From positions 1 to 63,499 of the forward strand of contig QANT01002006.1 in assembly GCA_003254885.1 (NCBI GenBank): a stretch of DNA of 63,499 nt. Reading direction: 5' to 3'. Of this stretch, positions 1 through 11,324 are shown piece by piece. This stretch comes from Purshia tridentata (taxonomy: Eukaryota; Streptophyta; Magnoliopsida; Rosales; Rosaceae). Positions within the stretch are counted from its first letter, which is position 1. Each line of letters opens with the position of its first letter. A program made the position numbers and the translations under genes. Below the pieces are notes generated by a model. It saw nothing but the letters and a program-made list of their open reading frames with translations, did not search any database and was not told the DNA's origin.

Positions 1-2306
1 TCACAGTTAAGATGTGATTGGATTGATTTTTTTTTATAGTTTTAATACAATATAGTATAAATTAATATAATAGTATAGATGTAATATATATATATATATA
101 TTATTGTAGTGGCATATGATGTAATATTTGTGAATTATAATGCCCTTTACTATATTATTATGTTTGACTTTTCAACTAGTACCTAATCTAAAATGCTATT
201 AAATTTTGGTACCTAAAATAAAAAATTATTGAAATTTAGTATTTAAAGTCAATTAACCTTTTTATTTTTACTTTATTTATTTATCTCGTTTTATGCATAA
301 TAATTCTTAATCTTGATAATTAATTTTGTTTTTGGTAAGCTTTTTTAGGTATAATATTTTGTATCATTATAGGAGTCAATCAAGACAAATCAATCTTAAA
401 TTGGCTTTTACAAATGGAGAATATACAAAATTTAAATATTTAAACACAAGGGTATTTTGAGAACAAATAAAATAATTAAAATAATAAAAAATAAATAAAT
501 ATGAGCTGTAATATGAATGCTGATGTGGAAATAGTCAAAGGACTAAAATCAATTTCTAATCTTACATCAGGTCTTATTTAATTTTTAATCTTATTGAAGG
601 ACTAAAATCTAAAAGCCTCTAATTTAAACCATCTTTTGGTGGGTTGCCATGGTCTAGGTACACTGATATCTGACCAGATACTTGGTATGTCCTTCCTTAG
701 ATATTAAAAATTTAAAAGTAATTGAGTACGAAAAGCTACGTATTGCTTAATTTTTAATATTCATTTCTATTAAAACATATTAATTTTCCAAAAATGTTCT
801 TGATTAAAGACTTTTCTTCCACTTTCTATCAAAAAATCAAACAATAATATAGAAACCCTTGTCTTCGAGACTTTTTAATTTCTTACATGTTTTCTAATTT
901 AAATTGTCAAGCACATCATATATAGTCTATAGTAAATACATTGACTTCAATTTTTCTTATATCCTATGCCATACAAGACTTTAGGGATAATCCCAAGAAA
1001 GTTAATTATTAGGCAAGTGAGATTTTGAACTCTTGATTTACACTTACAGAAACGTTGTTTATTATGCATAATATGTATTTGTTTGTTGCAACAAAGCAGT
1101 TTCTGAACTGGGTGATAAAAAACAATGATATGGTGGACCTTGTTAGACATATAATAAATTAATGAATTGGTAGCCTGCATGGTCGACTATTACAAGTTTC
1201 AGAATATTAATTAATTGACATCAAGGCTAGATTGCTAGAATTTGCATGTAATTATGACTTGCCTTAATATCCCAATCATCCAATCATAAAATTTTTTGTT
1301 TTTTGAGAGATCCAATTATTAAAGATTTAAGAGCAATGTAATATTTTTGGCAGGATTAGGTAGAGCTCATGAAAGAGGATTTGTTATGTAATAGACTTTT
1401 AAAGACCTACCCACTTCCTTGGCCAAGAAATTAAAAAAAAAAAAAAAAGACTTATCCACTTCATTTTACATATACAACATTGCCAAATCCTTATCCTTGT
1501 ACTTGTGGCTGGATCATGGTGCTTTTCCTTTTATGAAAGCTTTTCAATCCTAATGAACTCTAGACTTGTCTTGTTTTGCAAAGTGGAATCAGCCGGGAAA
1601 GTTTCATGGGCCGGGCTGTGATATTCTATAAATGAATTATGATGAGTATCATTATTTTAAGTTCTCAGCATCAATACCCAAACATGAGTGGTTGGGCCTT
1701 GCTATTTTCCCAGTAAGGGACGTTACTCTCAATGGGCCATTCATGGAAGCCCAAGGGTGTAGTACAAACTCCCAACACACAGTTTTTTTTTTGGTCTGCC
1801 AACATATAGTTCTTATTCAGATGGTTTACGAACCTTGTTTATTTTTAACGAGTAATATACTGTTATATTATCTGTCACATTACTTGTTAACTAAAACTAA
1901 GTTTACAGTGAGGTCAAGTTGTTTCTAAAGATCAACTAATTCAACAACTTCAGGAGCAATCCATGACCACAAAAAACATGATTGCAGCATCTGTTTGTTT
2001 TCAGGCTGTGGTTCACATGAGATGTGAGTTGGACCTCCAATCCAATTCATGAAGAAACTTTGAGCCCCAGAAAAAGAAAAGAGCTAGTTAGCAGTTACTT
2101 ATAGAATTAGGCAATTAATATAAGATTCAATCAGTTTCCAAAAGAGAGTTACCAACCTACCCCACATCGGTTATACCTTTAAAACCTCATCCTCATTGAT
2201 TTTCCATGTGACTCAGAAAGGAGCATTCCTCCCAACAAAGATACATATATTGCAGGACTTACTAAGTTTCCTTTTGCATCAAAGTAAGCATACAATAAAA
2301 TTGCAG
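1..2306. other. Gene-free AT-rich upstream region
   Basis: I see no convincing gene here. The open frames are short, have no recognisable domains and no splice context. The stretch is AT-rich, with TA runs near 90-105 and an A-run near 1433-1448. The last few hundred bases should contain the promoter and leader of the GDSL gene that follows; a TATA-like stretch occurs near 2170-2185, but I cannot place the transcription start. Confidence 0.6.
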
Positions 2307-3976
2307 ATGAGAACCATGAAATCATTGTCACTTGTTTTGTTGTTCACGGGGTTGTTCCACTTTCAGTCGCTGCAGATGGTGCATAGTTTGCCATTGGCAC
2401 CAGCATTGTATGTGTTTGGAGATTCCTTGTTTGACAGTGGCAACAATAATTTCTTGCCAACTGTAGCCAGAGCAAACTTCCTTCCCTATGGTGTGAATTT
2501 TGTGAAGGGAGTCACTGGAAGATTCACCAATGGTAGAACAGTAGCAGATTTTATAGGTATAATTTGCCCAAAAGAAGCTGCGCTTTCGCTTGCTAAGGCT
2601 CCGTTTGGTATCATTTCTGAAGATTCGTGAACCAAACGGACCTTTTTTCAGTCATTATTGAAACTAAGTTGTAGTGCATACTAATTTATAATTGGTTTGT
2701 GTTGTGAATTTCGTTAGCTGAATTTCTTGGCCTATCATACTCTCCACCATACATGAGCATACCTGGATCTACAGCACTTACAGGCATGAATTATGCATCT
2801 GGGTCTTGTGGCATTCTCTCAGAAACCGGAAGCCATTTTGTAAGTGAATCAGTGAACCTGCAGTGAACCAGTTCTAGACCATATATGCATGTTTATGCAC
2901 ACCATATATATCATCAAAATTAATTATGATGAGCTCAAGTACTTCTTCAATTTGTTTAGATTGACTATTAATCATATATGTATATTGTGGTGGTTCTTAA
3001 ATTTTTGCAGGGGAAATGCTTGAATCTAAAAGAACAGATAGATTTGTTTCAAGGAACAATCAAGTCAGACATATCAATATACTTCAAGAATCCAAATGAT
3101 CTTCTTGAGTTCTTGTCCAAGTCCATATTTATATTCTCTATAGGCAGCAACGATTTTATCAATAACTACCTTGAAACCCAAGTATATGATACAAGCAAAC
3201 ACTACTCTCCTCAACAATTTGCACAGCTCTTAATCGATACACTTGCTCACCATTTTGAGGTACTATTTATCTATCTATCTAATCTTTTTCTCTGGCCATT
3301 CATCGTGGGATTATGGAAATTAGCTAATTTAATTAATGAATTAACAAGCATAATATATGTACTTATATATATATATATATTGAAAATGCATGTGCAGAGA
3401 TTGTATAATTTAGGAGCCAGGAAATTGATCATGTTTGAAGTTGGGCCCATTGGATGCATCCCATCAATTACAAAGACACATAGCCACAGTGGAAGCTGCG
3501 TGGAAGAAACAAACCAGCTAGCCTCCATTTTTAATGTTAAACTTGGTCCAATGCTTGCAAATTTAACATCCACCCTCCATGGTTCTTTCTTCGTTCTTGG
3601 GCATGCTAATTGGATCGGCTATGATGCAATTACAAGTCCTGATAAATACGGTAATTAATTAACTAATTTCAAAGAATTAGTTCTGGTTAATTAATTTTCT
3701 TGTTCTTAATTAAGTAATCACATTTATATATATTATAATTGTTAATTATATGAATCTATCTTAGGCCTAATGGACTCAAGCAATCCATGCTGCACTACTT
3801 GGGCAAATGGGACTTCAGGGTGCATTCCATTGCTTACACCATGCTTTGAACCAAATAATCACTTCTTTTTTGATGCTTATCATCTCACTGAATCTGCTTG
3901 TTCAGTCATAGCAACTGGTTGCTTCAATGGTACCACTTGCACCCCATTCAACATTAAGCAACTTGTAAAAATGTAA
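2307..3976 (+). CDS. GDSL esterase/lipase, secreted (GLIP7-like)
   Basis: Five coding exons: 2307-2556, 2718-2839, 3011-3259, 3398-3650 and 3765-3976, giving 361 residues, normal for plant GDSL lipases. The start at 2307 is chosen because it begins a signal peptide (about residues 1-28, hydrophobic core LVLLFTGLF); the frame stays open upstream to 2196 but that part is not signal-like. Block I is FGDSLFDSGNNN with the nucleophile Ser40. Block II is GMNYASGS, block III is IGSNDF, and the C-terminal Asp328/His331 pair lies in DAYHLTE, where most relatives have DxxHPTE. The Cys-rich C-terminus suggests disulfides in the apoplast. Family members hydrolyse esters of lipids, cutin or xenobiotics; the substrate cannot be read from sequence. 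The GLIP7 resemblance rests on family and gene order and is inference. It is convergent with the peptide locus downstream. Confidence 0.9.
2599..2642. repeat. Short inverted repeat in GDSL intron 1
   Basis: CCGTTTGGT and its complement ACCAAACGG face each other about 25 bases apart just inside the first intron of the GDSL gene. The arms could form a small hairpin or be the eroded ends of a small DNA transposon. I see no clear target duplication, so the origin is open. Confidence 0.4.
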
Positions 3977-4572
3977 TATTATATACATATAGTACGTCTA
4001 TGCATCGCATCGATCAGCAATGTAATTGGTAAAATTTATATAGCTAGCTTAATGTGCAATTAGATTAAAGCTGCATCAAACTAAGGAATTAATTGGTGAT
4101 ATATAATTTAATTTTTTCCATGATTTTGCATAATTAGGAGAAACCCAATAAATTAAATTATATAATTTAAGGGGGGAAAATAAAGGTCACAAAATTTACT
4201 AGCTAGCAGCATATTATGATATTATTATATATGATCGATCACTTCACAGAACTAGTCTAAGTACTTCACATTAGAAGAGGCTAGCTTTATGAAGGCACAC
4301 GCACACTTAATATTGTACAGCACTTGTTATGTAAAACACACACTAACTAATAAACTAGTGCTTAGTTCCTATATATATGCTATTGCTGATCAAAATTTAA
4401 ATAAAACAAATAAACTAATTAAAGCAGCACACCATATATATATATATATATATATATCGGGTACTTCACCAGCTAGTTCCTACTGGGAGGGGGCCGGGGA
4501 CAAAATTGTTAGCCTAGCTAATTAATCCGAAACCCGTTTAGGGTTTTGGGATTGAGTAGCAGTGCTAGTGGA
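3977..4572. other. Convergent intergenic spacer with TA microsatellite
   Basis: This 596-base spacer lies between the stop codons of the GDSL gene and the second RGF-type peptide exon. It holds 3' untranslated sequence of both and a TA microsatellite at about 4434-4457. I see no coding sequence. Confidence 0.6.
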
Positions 4573-5198
4573 TTAATGGGATGGCTCATGATTGTTTATG
4601 GGTGGCTTGCGGTGACCCATTCCCTTATAATCTTTATGCATCAGGCTTACTATCTCTCTTGTTGCCTTAAGAAGCCTTCTTGTTTCATCATCAATACTAT
4701 CATGATCATGAGTCCTACTCTTTTGAGAGGCTACTAGTACTGAAATATCCGCCGAGGCAGTGATCTGCAAGCTAGCTTTGGTAATTGGCTCTGTCTTGGC
4801 CTCTTGAGAGTGCTGCTTTGGCTCATCACCTCTAGGAACTCCAACACTACTACTGGCTGCACTTTCCAATGTTCTTGGGCGCGCCAATATTTTGATATTG
4901 CCCTGCTGGTGTGTAAACATAACCAGGTTAGCCTTAGGTTAATTAATGTGAATATATGGTATGCGGTCCATGTTTCGATGAGACCAAAATATTGACCGAC
5001 ATGAGTCAAAATAATATTATTATTACCAAAATAAAAATCAAGAAATTAAGCAACAACTTCATTTCTGAAAGTTAGTGTATATGTGTGTTATGAAAGATAT
5101 ATAGAGCTAGCTTGGGAGTAAAGGATAACAGACCTGTTGGTTCAGTTTGTTTTGAGGTCTTCCATGGGAATTGCAGTTTGGAGCTTTACTGTCCTTTC
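4573..5198 (-). CDS. RGF/GOLVEN/CLEL-type peptide exons, second copy, no first exon found
   Basis: Two exons: 5198-5134 (GKDSKAPNCNSHGRPQNKLN...) and about 4905-4573. The second ends with DYKGMGHRKPPINN followed by HEPSH and a stop. The DY start and the (R/H)xPPxxN end match the RGF/GOLVEN/CLEL secreted peptide hormones, in which the Tyr is sulfated and a Pro may be hydroxylated; members act through RGI receptor kinases in root meristem and gravitropic growth. The 65-base first exon must be entered in phase 1 and the next in phase 0, exactly like exons 2 and 3 of the neighbouring precursor. I searched 5210-5590 on the minus strand and found no signal-peptide exon. It may be an alternative 3' end of the neighbouring gene, or a tandem duplicate with a lost or distant exon 1. 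Confidence 0.7.
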
Positions 5199-5590
5199 CT
5201 GCAATAAGACAACAAATTTATAAATATCTAACATGAACCCCTATTATTAGCCTTCTTCCGTCAAACCAATTCACATATATATATATCTCAAAATTTTGGT
5301 TCCAATAATCAAACTCTCTATAAAACAATATATGTAATAAATATTTTAAGATCATGATAGATATATGCATCCATTAAATATCGAGCGTCTAGAGCATCAT
5401 ATCAGAGAACAAGAAAAGCCCTTCCAACATGTATATATTTTGAAAGATTGATACATACACAACTACTACAAGTCATCATATATCTCACACATGTTTTCAC
5501 TAGAGCTAGCATCTCGTGAAAACAAGCTAGACGCAGAAAAAAAGATAGATAAACGGATCTTAGAAGCTTGGGTTTCAATGGTTTCCCTGG

Positions 5591-6294
5591 TCAATTGTGC
5601 TTAGGTGGGTGGCGTATAGGCCCATGATAATCGGCACCAAAAGCCACAAAATCATGATGAATAACTTTGAAGTACTTCTTAGCAGTATTATTACTACTAC
5701 TTTGATGATGATGATGATGATGATCTCCAAGTTTACATTTTACATGATTTAGATCTCCCTTTCCTTCAAAGTCACAATTTCCATCAGAACTATGGGTTGC
5801 ACCTGAATTCTTTGATGAAGTACTGATCTCTCCATTCTGCCCAGCTGGTCTTGCTGCTATCTCTTCCCTTATCAACACTTTGTGTGCCACCATTTTCCTT
5901 CCTCCAAGCCCTATCATATTCCTTGATTCACCCATCTTTGAAATTCCATCAATTACTTCCTGTATTTCATATTTATATACATTATCAAAAATTGTAAAAG
6001 GCTATTTGATTAATCATAAAAATTAAACAAGTAACTCGATCTACCTTTTGAGCAGACAGTACTACATGTTTTCTAGTCATTGAAAGCCCTTCTTTTCCTA
6101 CAAATTCAAACGAGAGATCGAGTTTAATACATATATATAAGAAAATTCATCCTCCCAAATATTTCTGAGAAATAATTAAGCCATATATATATATATCTAC
6201 CTTGATGAGCATGTGCGGTGCTAAACTCGGCTAGGGCATGCATAACAAAAAGAAGCTCTACTACGAAGCTTGTAATCTGCAGCATCTTTGTCAT
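5591..6294 (-). CDS. RGF/GOLVEN/CLEL peptide hormone precursor
   Basis: Three exons: 6294-6201, 6097-6045 and 5959-5591, phases 1 and 0, giving a 171-residue precursor. Residues 1 to about 27 are a signal peptide (MTKMLQITSFVVELLFVMHA...). The precursor ends exactly with DYHGPIRHPPKHN and a TGA stop, a 13-residue match to the RGF/GOLVEN/CLEL form DYxxxxxxPPxHN. The family peptides are cleaved by subtilases, Tyr-sulfated by TPST and sensed by RGI/RGFR receptors, controlling root meristem size, gravitropism and lateral root spacing. The middle is hydrophilic, as expected for a pro-region, but carries a run of six His from a GAT/ATG microsatellite at about 5702-5722. The pair of basic residues and the hydrophobic stretch FVAFGA before the peptide suit processing. 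The exact orthology within the RGF family is not resolved. Confidence 0.85.
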
Positions 6295-7231
6295 TTTCTG
6301 TTTCTTGCTTATCTAATTTCAGCTATAGGGTATTGATATCTTTAGGCTAACAACAAAAAGAGGGGAAACTTGAAGAGACTGAAGGGTTTAATATAGAGAG
6401 TTTCCAACCCAAGTCAAAGTCTCAAAGCTAGGGTTCAGACACGTACTCTCCCTGCATAAAATATATTTCTCCTGGGTTTGCAGGCTACAGACACAACTTG
6501 GAAGAACCCATAACTAAATAAAATATTCAAAACAATATAAAGAAAGGAAGACAGCGTTTCCAGTTTTCGAAACTTTGAATGTGGTTTCTCACTTATTCAC
6601 AGAATCACAGCTTAAACAAATTGTTAAGACGTACGATGATATTTATATTTTGACTGAGAAAAAAAATACGGTCTTAAATTTTTGCGCATGTTTAGTGCCA
6701 TGCATGCAACGAGAGTTGATTAAATAATTAGGTGCTCAAAGATGATCCCCTAACCCTTTATATACTGATCAGGATTTAGAGAATAATCGAGTATACTCTA
6801 GTGCTTATCTAGAGAAGTAGATTGATATTAAAATTGCAAAATTGAAGTGCAGGACCACTATGAGATATATATATATATATATATATTTCTCAGTTTCTAA
6901 TTGCAAATTCAAGTCCAACAAGGAGGGTCAAATTATCAGTACTGCAGTACACATCTACATTGAAGACTACATATATCAGTATATATATTACTAAAAAGTA
7001 TAGATCAATTAACTATAATTAATTATACAGTTATACATTTATATATATATATATATATATATATACTAATCTCTTTGACATATATTTGCAATTAGGTAAG
7101 TATATATGTTGGTATTTGTGTCTATTCTTCATAGAAGTCATACTTTTCAAGCTTAACTAAGTTGACTAGTCCAAATTTGGAAAAGAAGGAAAAAAAAAAA
7201 AGTTGAATAGTAGTCAGTTATTAGCTGTACG

Positions 7232-7263
<32 letters not shown>

Positions 7264-10007
7264 TCTAATTAGACCAACTGGCCAGAATTCACAGTACAAA
7301 AATGAAATGAAATATATGATTACATAATTAATAGGGTCATTCCTGCAGCAACGGTCTGAGTCAGAGATTCGGCCCTCAACCTCAATATATATCACAGTTA
7401 TTTACAAACAAGTAGAGAATGAGCTTTTCAAACCAAAGTACCTATAGTTACCTTCTCTTGGATACCTTTTTAGGGTACTGTCAAAATTAATTAAATTTTC
7501 TTTTGTGTTTAGCCAGAGGAATCATTTCATTTAGAAACATCAATTAATTATATATATGCATGAGGCGTGGTCTTAAATCATTTCTGCATGATCCTTAATT
7601 TGCTTCCATATACAATCACAAACTCGATCTGCAATTACTGCAGGTGTGGTCAGTAAATCAAGTGATTAATTATCATATATAAAAAGAAATTTATATAATA
7701 TAATCTTTTGTTACTTCTTTACGCTATAGAATTGAAAATGTAGCACCAAGCAAAACAAAAGGCAATTATATTAGAGCAAAAGTTATAAGCAGAGAAAATT
7801 AAAAATTTGTCATATATATGTGTCAGTGTGTGTGAATAAGTGTATATATATTGATGAATTAATGCTTGAGAGCTAAGAAAAAGAAAGAGGTGGTGGCAAG
7901 CAAAAGCATAGTTCCCGAAGAGGCATGAGCATCAAGCACGCATCAAATTAAGAGCCTGCAGGACATTGACAAGTGGTTATGCATAGAATTACTCAAAGCA
8001 TTTCTCCTTTTAACAAGTTAATGTATGAACATATTTATATAAATTAATTAAATAAATAAACAAGGGGGTTAGTGTTTCAATTTTAGAACACGAGGGCGTG
8101 ACCTCCAACTATGTGCTAGTGCTTCAACCTTGAGAACAGTGCATCTCATTTCTATTCTAAGCAAGTCGGTTCCACGAGAACCAAATATTGGCTTGGGAGT
8201 TGGGGCTTAGTTAACCCAGCCATTGATCACCTCTTAAAACTATACTCGTTGCCAAGCAATTTTAATTACACATTAAATCTCAAATGGGAAACCATAAAAC
8301 CTTCACGTACTAATTAGTCTTTTTTCCTTTTTTTCTTTTAGTAACTATTATGAGTTACACAATAAAAATGCTCATTTGATTAAGGATTTATTTGACAGTA
8401 CTTTTACAACATTGTCCTTGCAGCAATAATTTGGAAGAAATAGCCGAAAGTACTAAATTACAGTAGTGAAAACTTGTAGTTTTAATAACTAAGTATTTAT
8501 CCTACATAAGCTCTCGAGTTCAAAATCCCTTGCTGATATCAATCGACGAAAAAAAGAAAAAAACCCAACCATTAGGCAATAGCATAGATATTTACATGAA
8601 AAAGAAAGAAATTTAGCAACAGCTAACTATATAAAGAGAAATTGACACATGAACATGGAGAGAGAAAGTCGGCTCCTTTTACCAATATTGTCTGTGTCTT
8701 CATAATTCTTTAAGTCTCTACCCACTGAACCGAGGATGGAGCACAGACCAGATACCATAACCAACCTTTGCTGGTTCGGAGCTACCACTTCACTTAGACA
8801 CAATGAAAATGTCGGAGGGGCATCCTCATAAAATTAAAGGTCTTAAAATGTGTACCCACGTAAATTATGTACGGAATGAAGCTTTTGAGATTTGGGAACT
8901 TGCATCATTAATTGTATGTTGGTGTTACAAAAGCTTGAGGCCACAGCAAAAAAGAAAAAAAGAAAAAAAATTTCATCATTAAAGGGCTTTTTGCTGTGGG
9001 ACTTTGATAAGCAAAGACCCATGTTGCTAAGTTGTGAGCTGGAAAGGCCCATGTTGATGTGGTATATACACTCATAGACCCAGTGTACTAGGATTGGATC
9101 TTCACCATTCTAAAGAACAGGTCCAGGCTATATGTAAATCTTGCTTTGCAAAGACTCAATGGACCTTTTAATATGAAAACCATGTTTTGGTATTGGCAAA
9201 TAGCAGGGGTTTATGTGATAGACAGAGCCACTGTTGTTGCAGTATTGGGGGTGGTAATGAGGCGTGGAGGGTACCTCTTGCCTCTACAATGAATACATGC
9301 ACTGTAATTCTTTTCATCAGACCAAAGCTGTCAATGTCATTGTAGCTAACAGCTACTACAGCAAGTCAGTAGACAAGGCAAGGTTCTACCACATGTATCT
9401 TATTACATAATCACAAGCTTCAGGACTCCAAACTATGAAATGAACCTAATCTGGTTCAAATGAAGAAAATTACTCAGTTTAGCCTGAGCCAATGGAATTG
9501 GTCACGAAAACAAATTTATATCAACATGACCACATAGCATATGAAACAAATTATTAGATGGTAAATTAATGAAATGAGCAAAGTACATTAAGACTTTAAG
9601 ATATACATGCAAGTTGGATTTGTTAATAGTTTTAGAAGGCGTCCAAGAGTTGGGAAAATTGCCTTCTTACAGTTCTTCCCTGAGCACGTAATTCACTGAC
9701 AACCCTAGCCCTCGTCTCCAACTAAAACCTTGCTCAATCATTAGACATCACAGAACCCTTGTAGAAGGTAATATCGCCAATTGCAGTCTATAAAGTCTCA
9801 TTGACAAAAATGGTTTCCTGGGATGGCACCCATATTGCCAATCCACGTCACATAGCCATGGAACTTAAATGATTAGCCAACAAACCCAGTGTCGAATCCC
9901 GCGAGCATCAATATGTGGAAGTAGATAAGAATGGATCAAGAGAAAGATGCCAACTGGACATGATATCCCCTCTACTAAAATAAGAACTGCAATGCAAAAT
10001 TTTCTGT
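6295..10007. other. AT-rich intergenic region with TA microsatellites
   Basis: No gene is supported. The right flank of the peptide gene should hold its promoter (roughly 6295-6900). TA microsatellites occur near 6863-6886, 7041-7065 and 7233-7254. The rest is AT-rich with A-runs (for example 8950-8970) and scattered short open frames lacking domains. The last part, about 9600-10007, is probably 3' untranslated sequence of the F-box gene. Confidence 0.55.
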
Positions 10008-11324
10008 TCAGTAGATCGAAGCATCAAATCTTGGCTCATAGAAACAAACCTGGCTGTTGTATGACTGAAGAGCACAGCCTGCAATCCAGGACCACGCCTT
10101 CTTATCCACATCATAAAGGAGGCCCTTCCCTTGATTCCAAGATGTGAAGCAAATCAAGTTATCCTGTCCAGAGCACTCAAATCGCTCAGCTGATAACCTT
10201 AACAGAGATCGGAAATACTTTGGTGGCATCCTGCTGATCTCCACCCATATAAATTTAGCATGGTCCAATTCCCAAATTCTCATGCTCTGAAGTGTACTAT
10301 AAAGACCAATCCTTCCAACTAGAAACAGACGCTTCTGGGTGCCAGCAACCAGATAACCATCCAACAGAGACCGCGGGAACCTAGCTGGAATGTGTTCCCA
10401 GTATCCTGTGTCAAGCCGATACATCATCAGGCCAAGTGGAGAAAGGGTTTCCAAATATAATCTGGAGTCACAATATGCCATCTTTGAAGAGCAAAGATTA
10501 ACTGCAGGCATTATCTGGTGAATTGACCAACTATTGAGCTTCGATTCATATACTTCAGTGGGCAATGATTTGTCACCATAAATATCACTAGTGGCTATAA
10601 CTTTAAATGACTGATCCTTCCGATCAACAACCATTATCAGCTGCCTTTGCTGATTACAATGCATACTTGGCAATGTCCTCCAAGTTTGTGTAAGAGGATT
10701 ACAAACTAAGGTTTTAAAAGTTAAGCCATCAAGCCCAGAAAAGCAAACCAGACCAGCAGAAGAGCCAACCAACCAGAACGCCCACTGTGGCAAAAATGTG
10801 AATGGAATCCTGTACCATGTTTTTAATGGCAAGCTGAAGACTGAGCATTGTGGGGTCTGAGAGTTCTTCCAAAATGTGAGAAGACAAGGTCCATGAGATG
10901 GCACTTGTGAGTGAAACTTAAGAAAGCTTCTATCTTGTAGAATTGTATTCCATCGTTTACAAACACAGCGGAGCCTAAATATCATAAACGGCGGAACCCT
11001 AGCTAATATCTCATTCAACAAGTCCTCGGGCAACATTGCCCATATATTATCCTCCATTTGAACATCTGGGTGAATCGCTTTACCAAAAGTAGCAGCCGTT
11101 TCCTCATCTAGTCCTCGCGGTTTTGTCTTAATCACCTTTTGCCTCAAAGGGCTGGTGTTTCTCGATCTTACACAACTCAAAGGACTCGTATTCCGCGACC
11201 CACCACCTCTAAGAGGTGAAACTTGATTGGGGCACCTATCATCTTCACGAGAAGACCCATTTTCTATAGATTTCGGACTAGATACTGCAGTCCCAGATTC
11301 AGATGATTCCCCAATACCATCCAT
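10008..11324 (-). CDS. F-box/kelch-repeat protein (At5g15710-like)
   Basis: A single uninterrupted frame of 438 residues. The F-box lies at about residues 95-135 ([16 protein letters not shown]...[11 protein letters not shown]), the part that binds SKP1 in an SCF ubiquitin ligase. The C-terminal 300 residues look like the kelch/galactose-oxidase-type F-box associated region that recruits a target (for example [27 protein letters not shown]). The N-terminal 90 residues are Ser/Pro-rich and hold SRNTSPL twice (43-49, 54-60) plus a related VSPL, possible proline-directed phosphorylation sites. Size, intronless coding region and N-terminal tail agree with the conserved Arabidopsis At5g15710 type, which also fits the neighbouring genes. 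The target protein is unknown. A leader intron is possible between 11325 and about 11700. Confidence 0.88.
   Translation of the reverse strand: MDGIGESSESGTAVSSPKSIENGSSREDDRCPNQVSPLRGGGSRNTSPLSCVRSRNTSPLRQKVIKTKPRGLDEETAATFGKAIHPDVQMEDNIWAMLPEDLLNEILARVPPFMIFRLRCVCKRWNTILQDRSFLKFHSQVPSHGPCLLTFWKNSQTPQCSVFSLPLKTWYRIPFTFLPQWAFWLVGSSAGLVCFSGLDGLTFKTLVCNPLTQTWRTLPSMHCNQQRQLIMVVDRKDQSFKVIATSDIYGDKSLPTEVYESKLNSWSIHQIMPAVNLCSSKMAYCDSRLYLETLSPLGLMMYRLDTGYWEHIPARFPRSLLDGYLVAGTQKRLFLVGRIGLYSTLQSMRIWELDHAKFIWVEISRMPPKYFRSLLRLSAERFECSGQDNLICFTSWNQGKGLLYDVDKKAWSWIAGCALQSYNSQVCFYEPRFDASIY

Noticed and set aside
1632..1928. 98-residue plus-strand frame
   Set aside because: No domain, no signal peptide and no splice partner; composition is that of intergenic DNA.
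5401..5500. Candidate first exon for the second peptide unit
   Set aside because: Short minus-strand frames starting with ATG occur (for example MLEGLFLFSDMML) but stop quickly or lack a phase-1 donor, so none serves as a signal-peptide exon.
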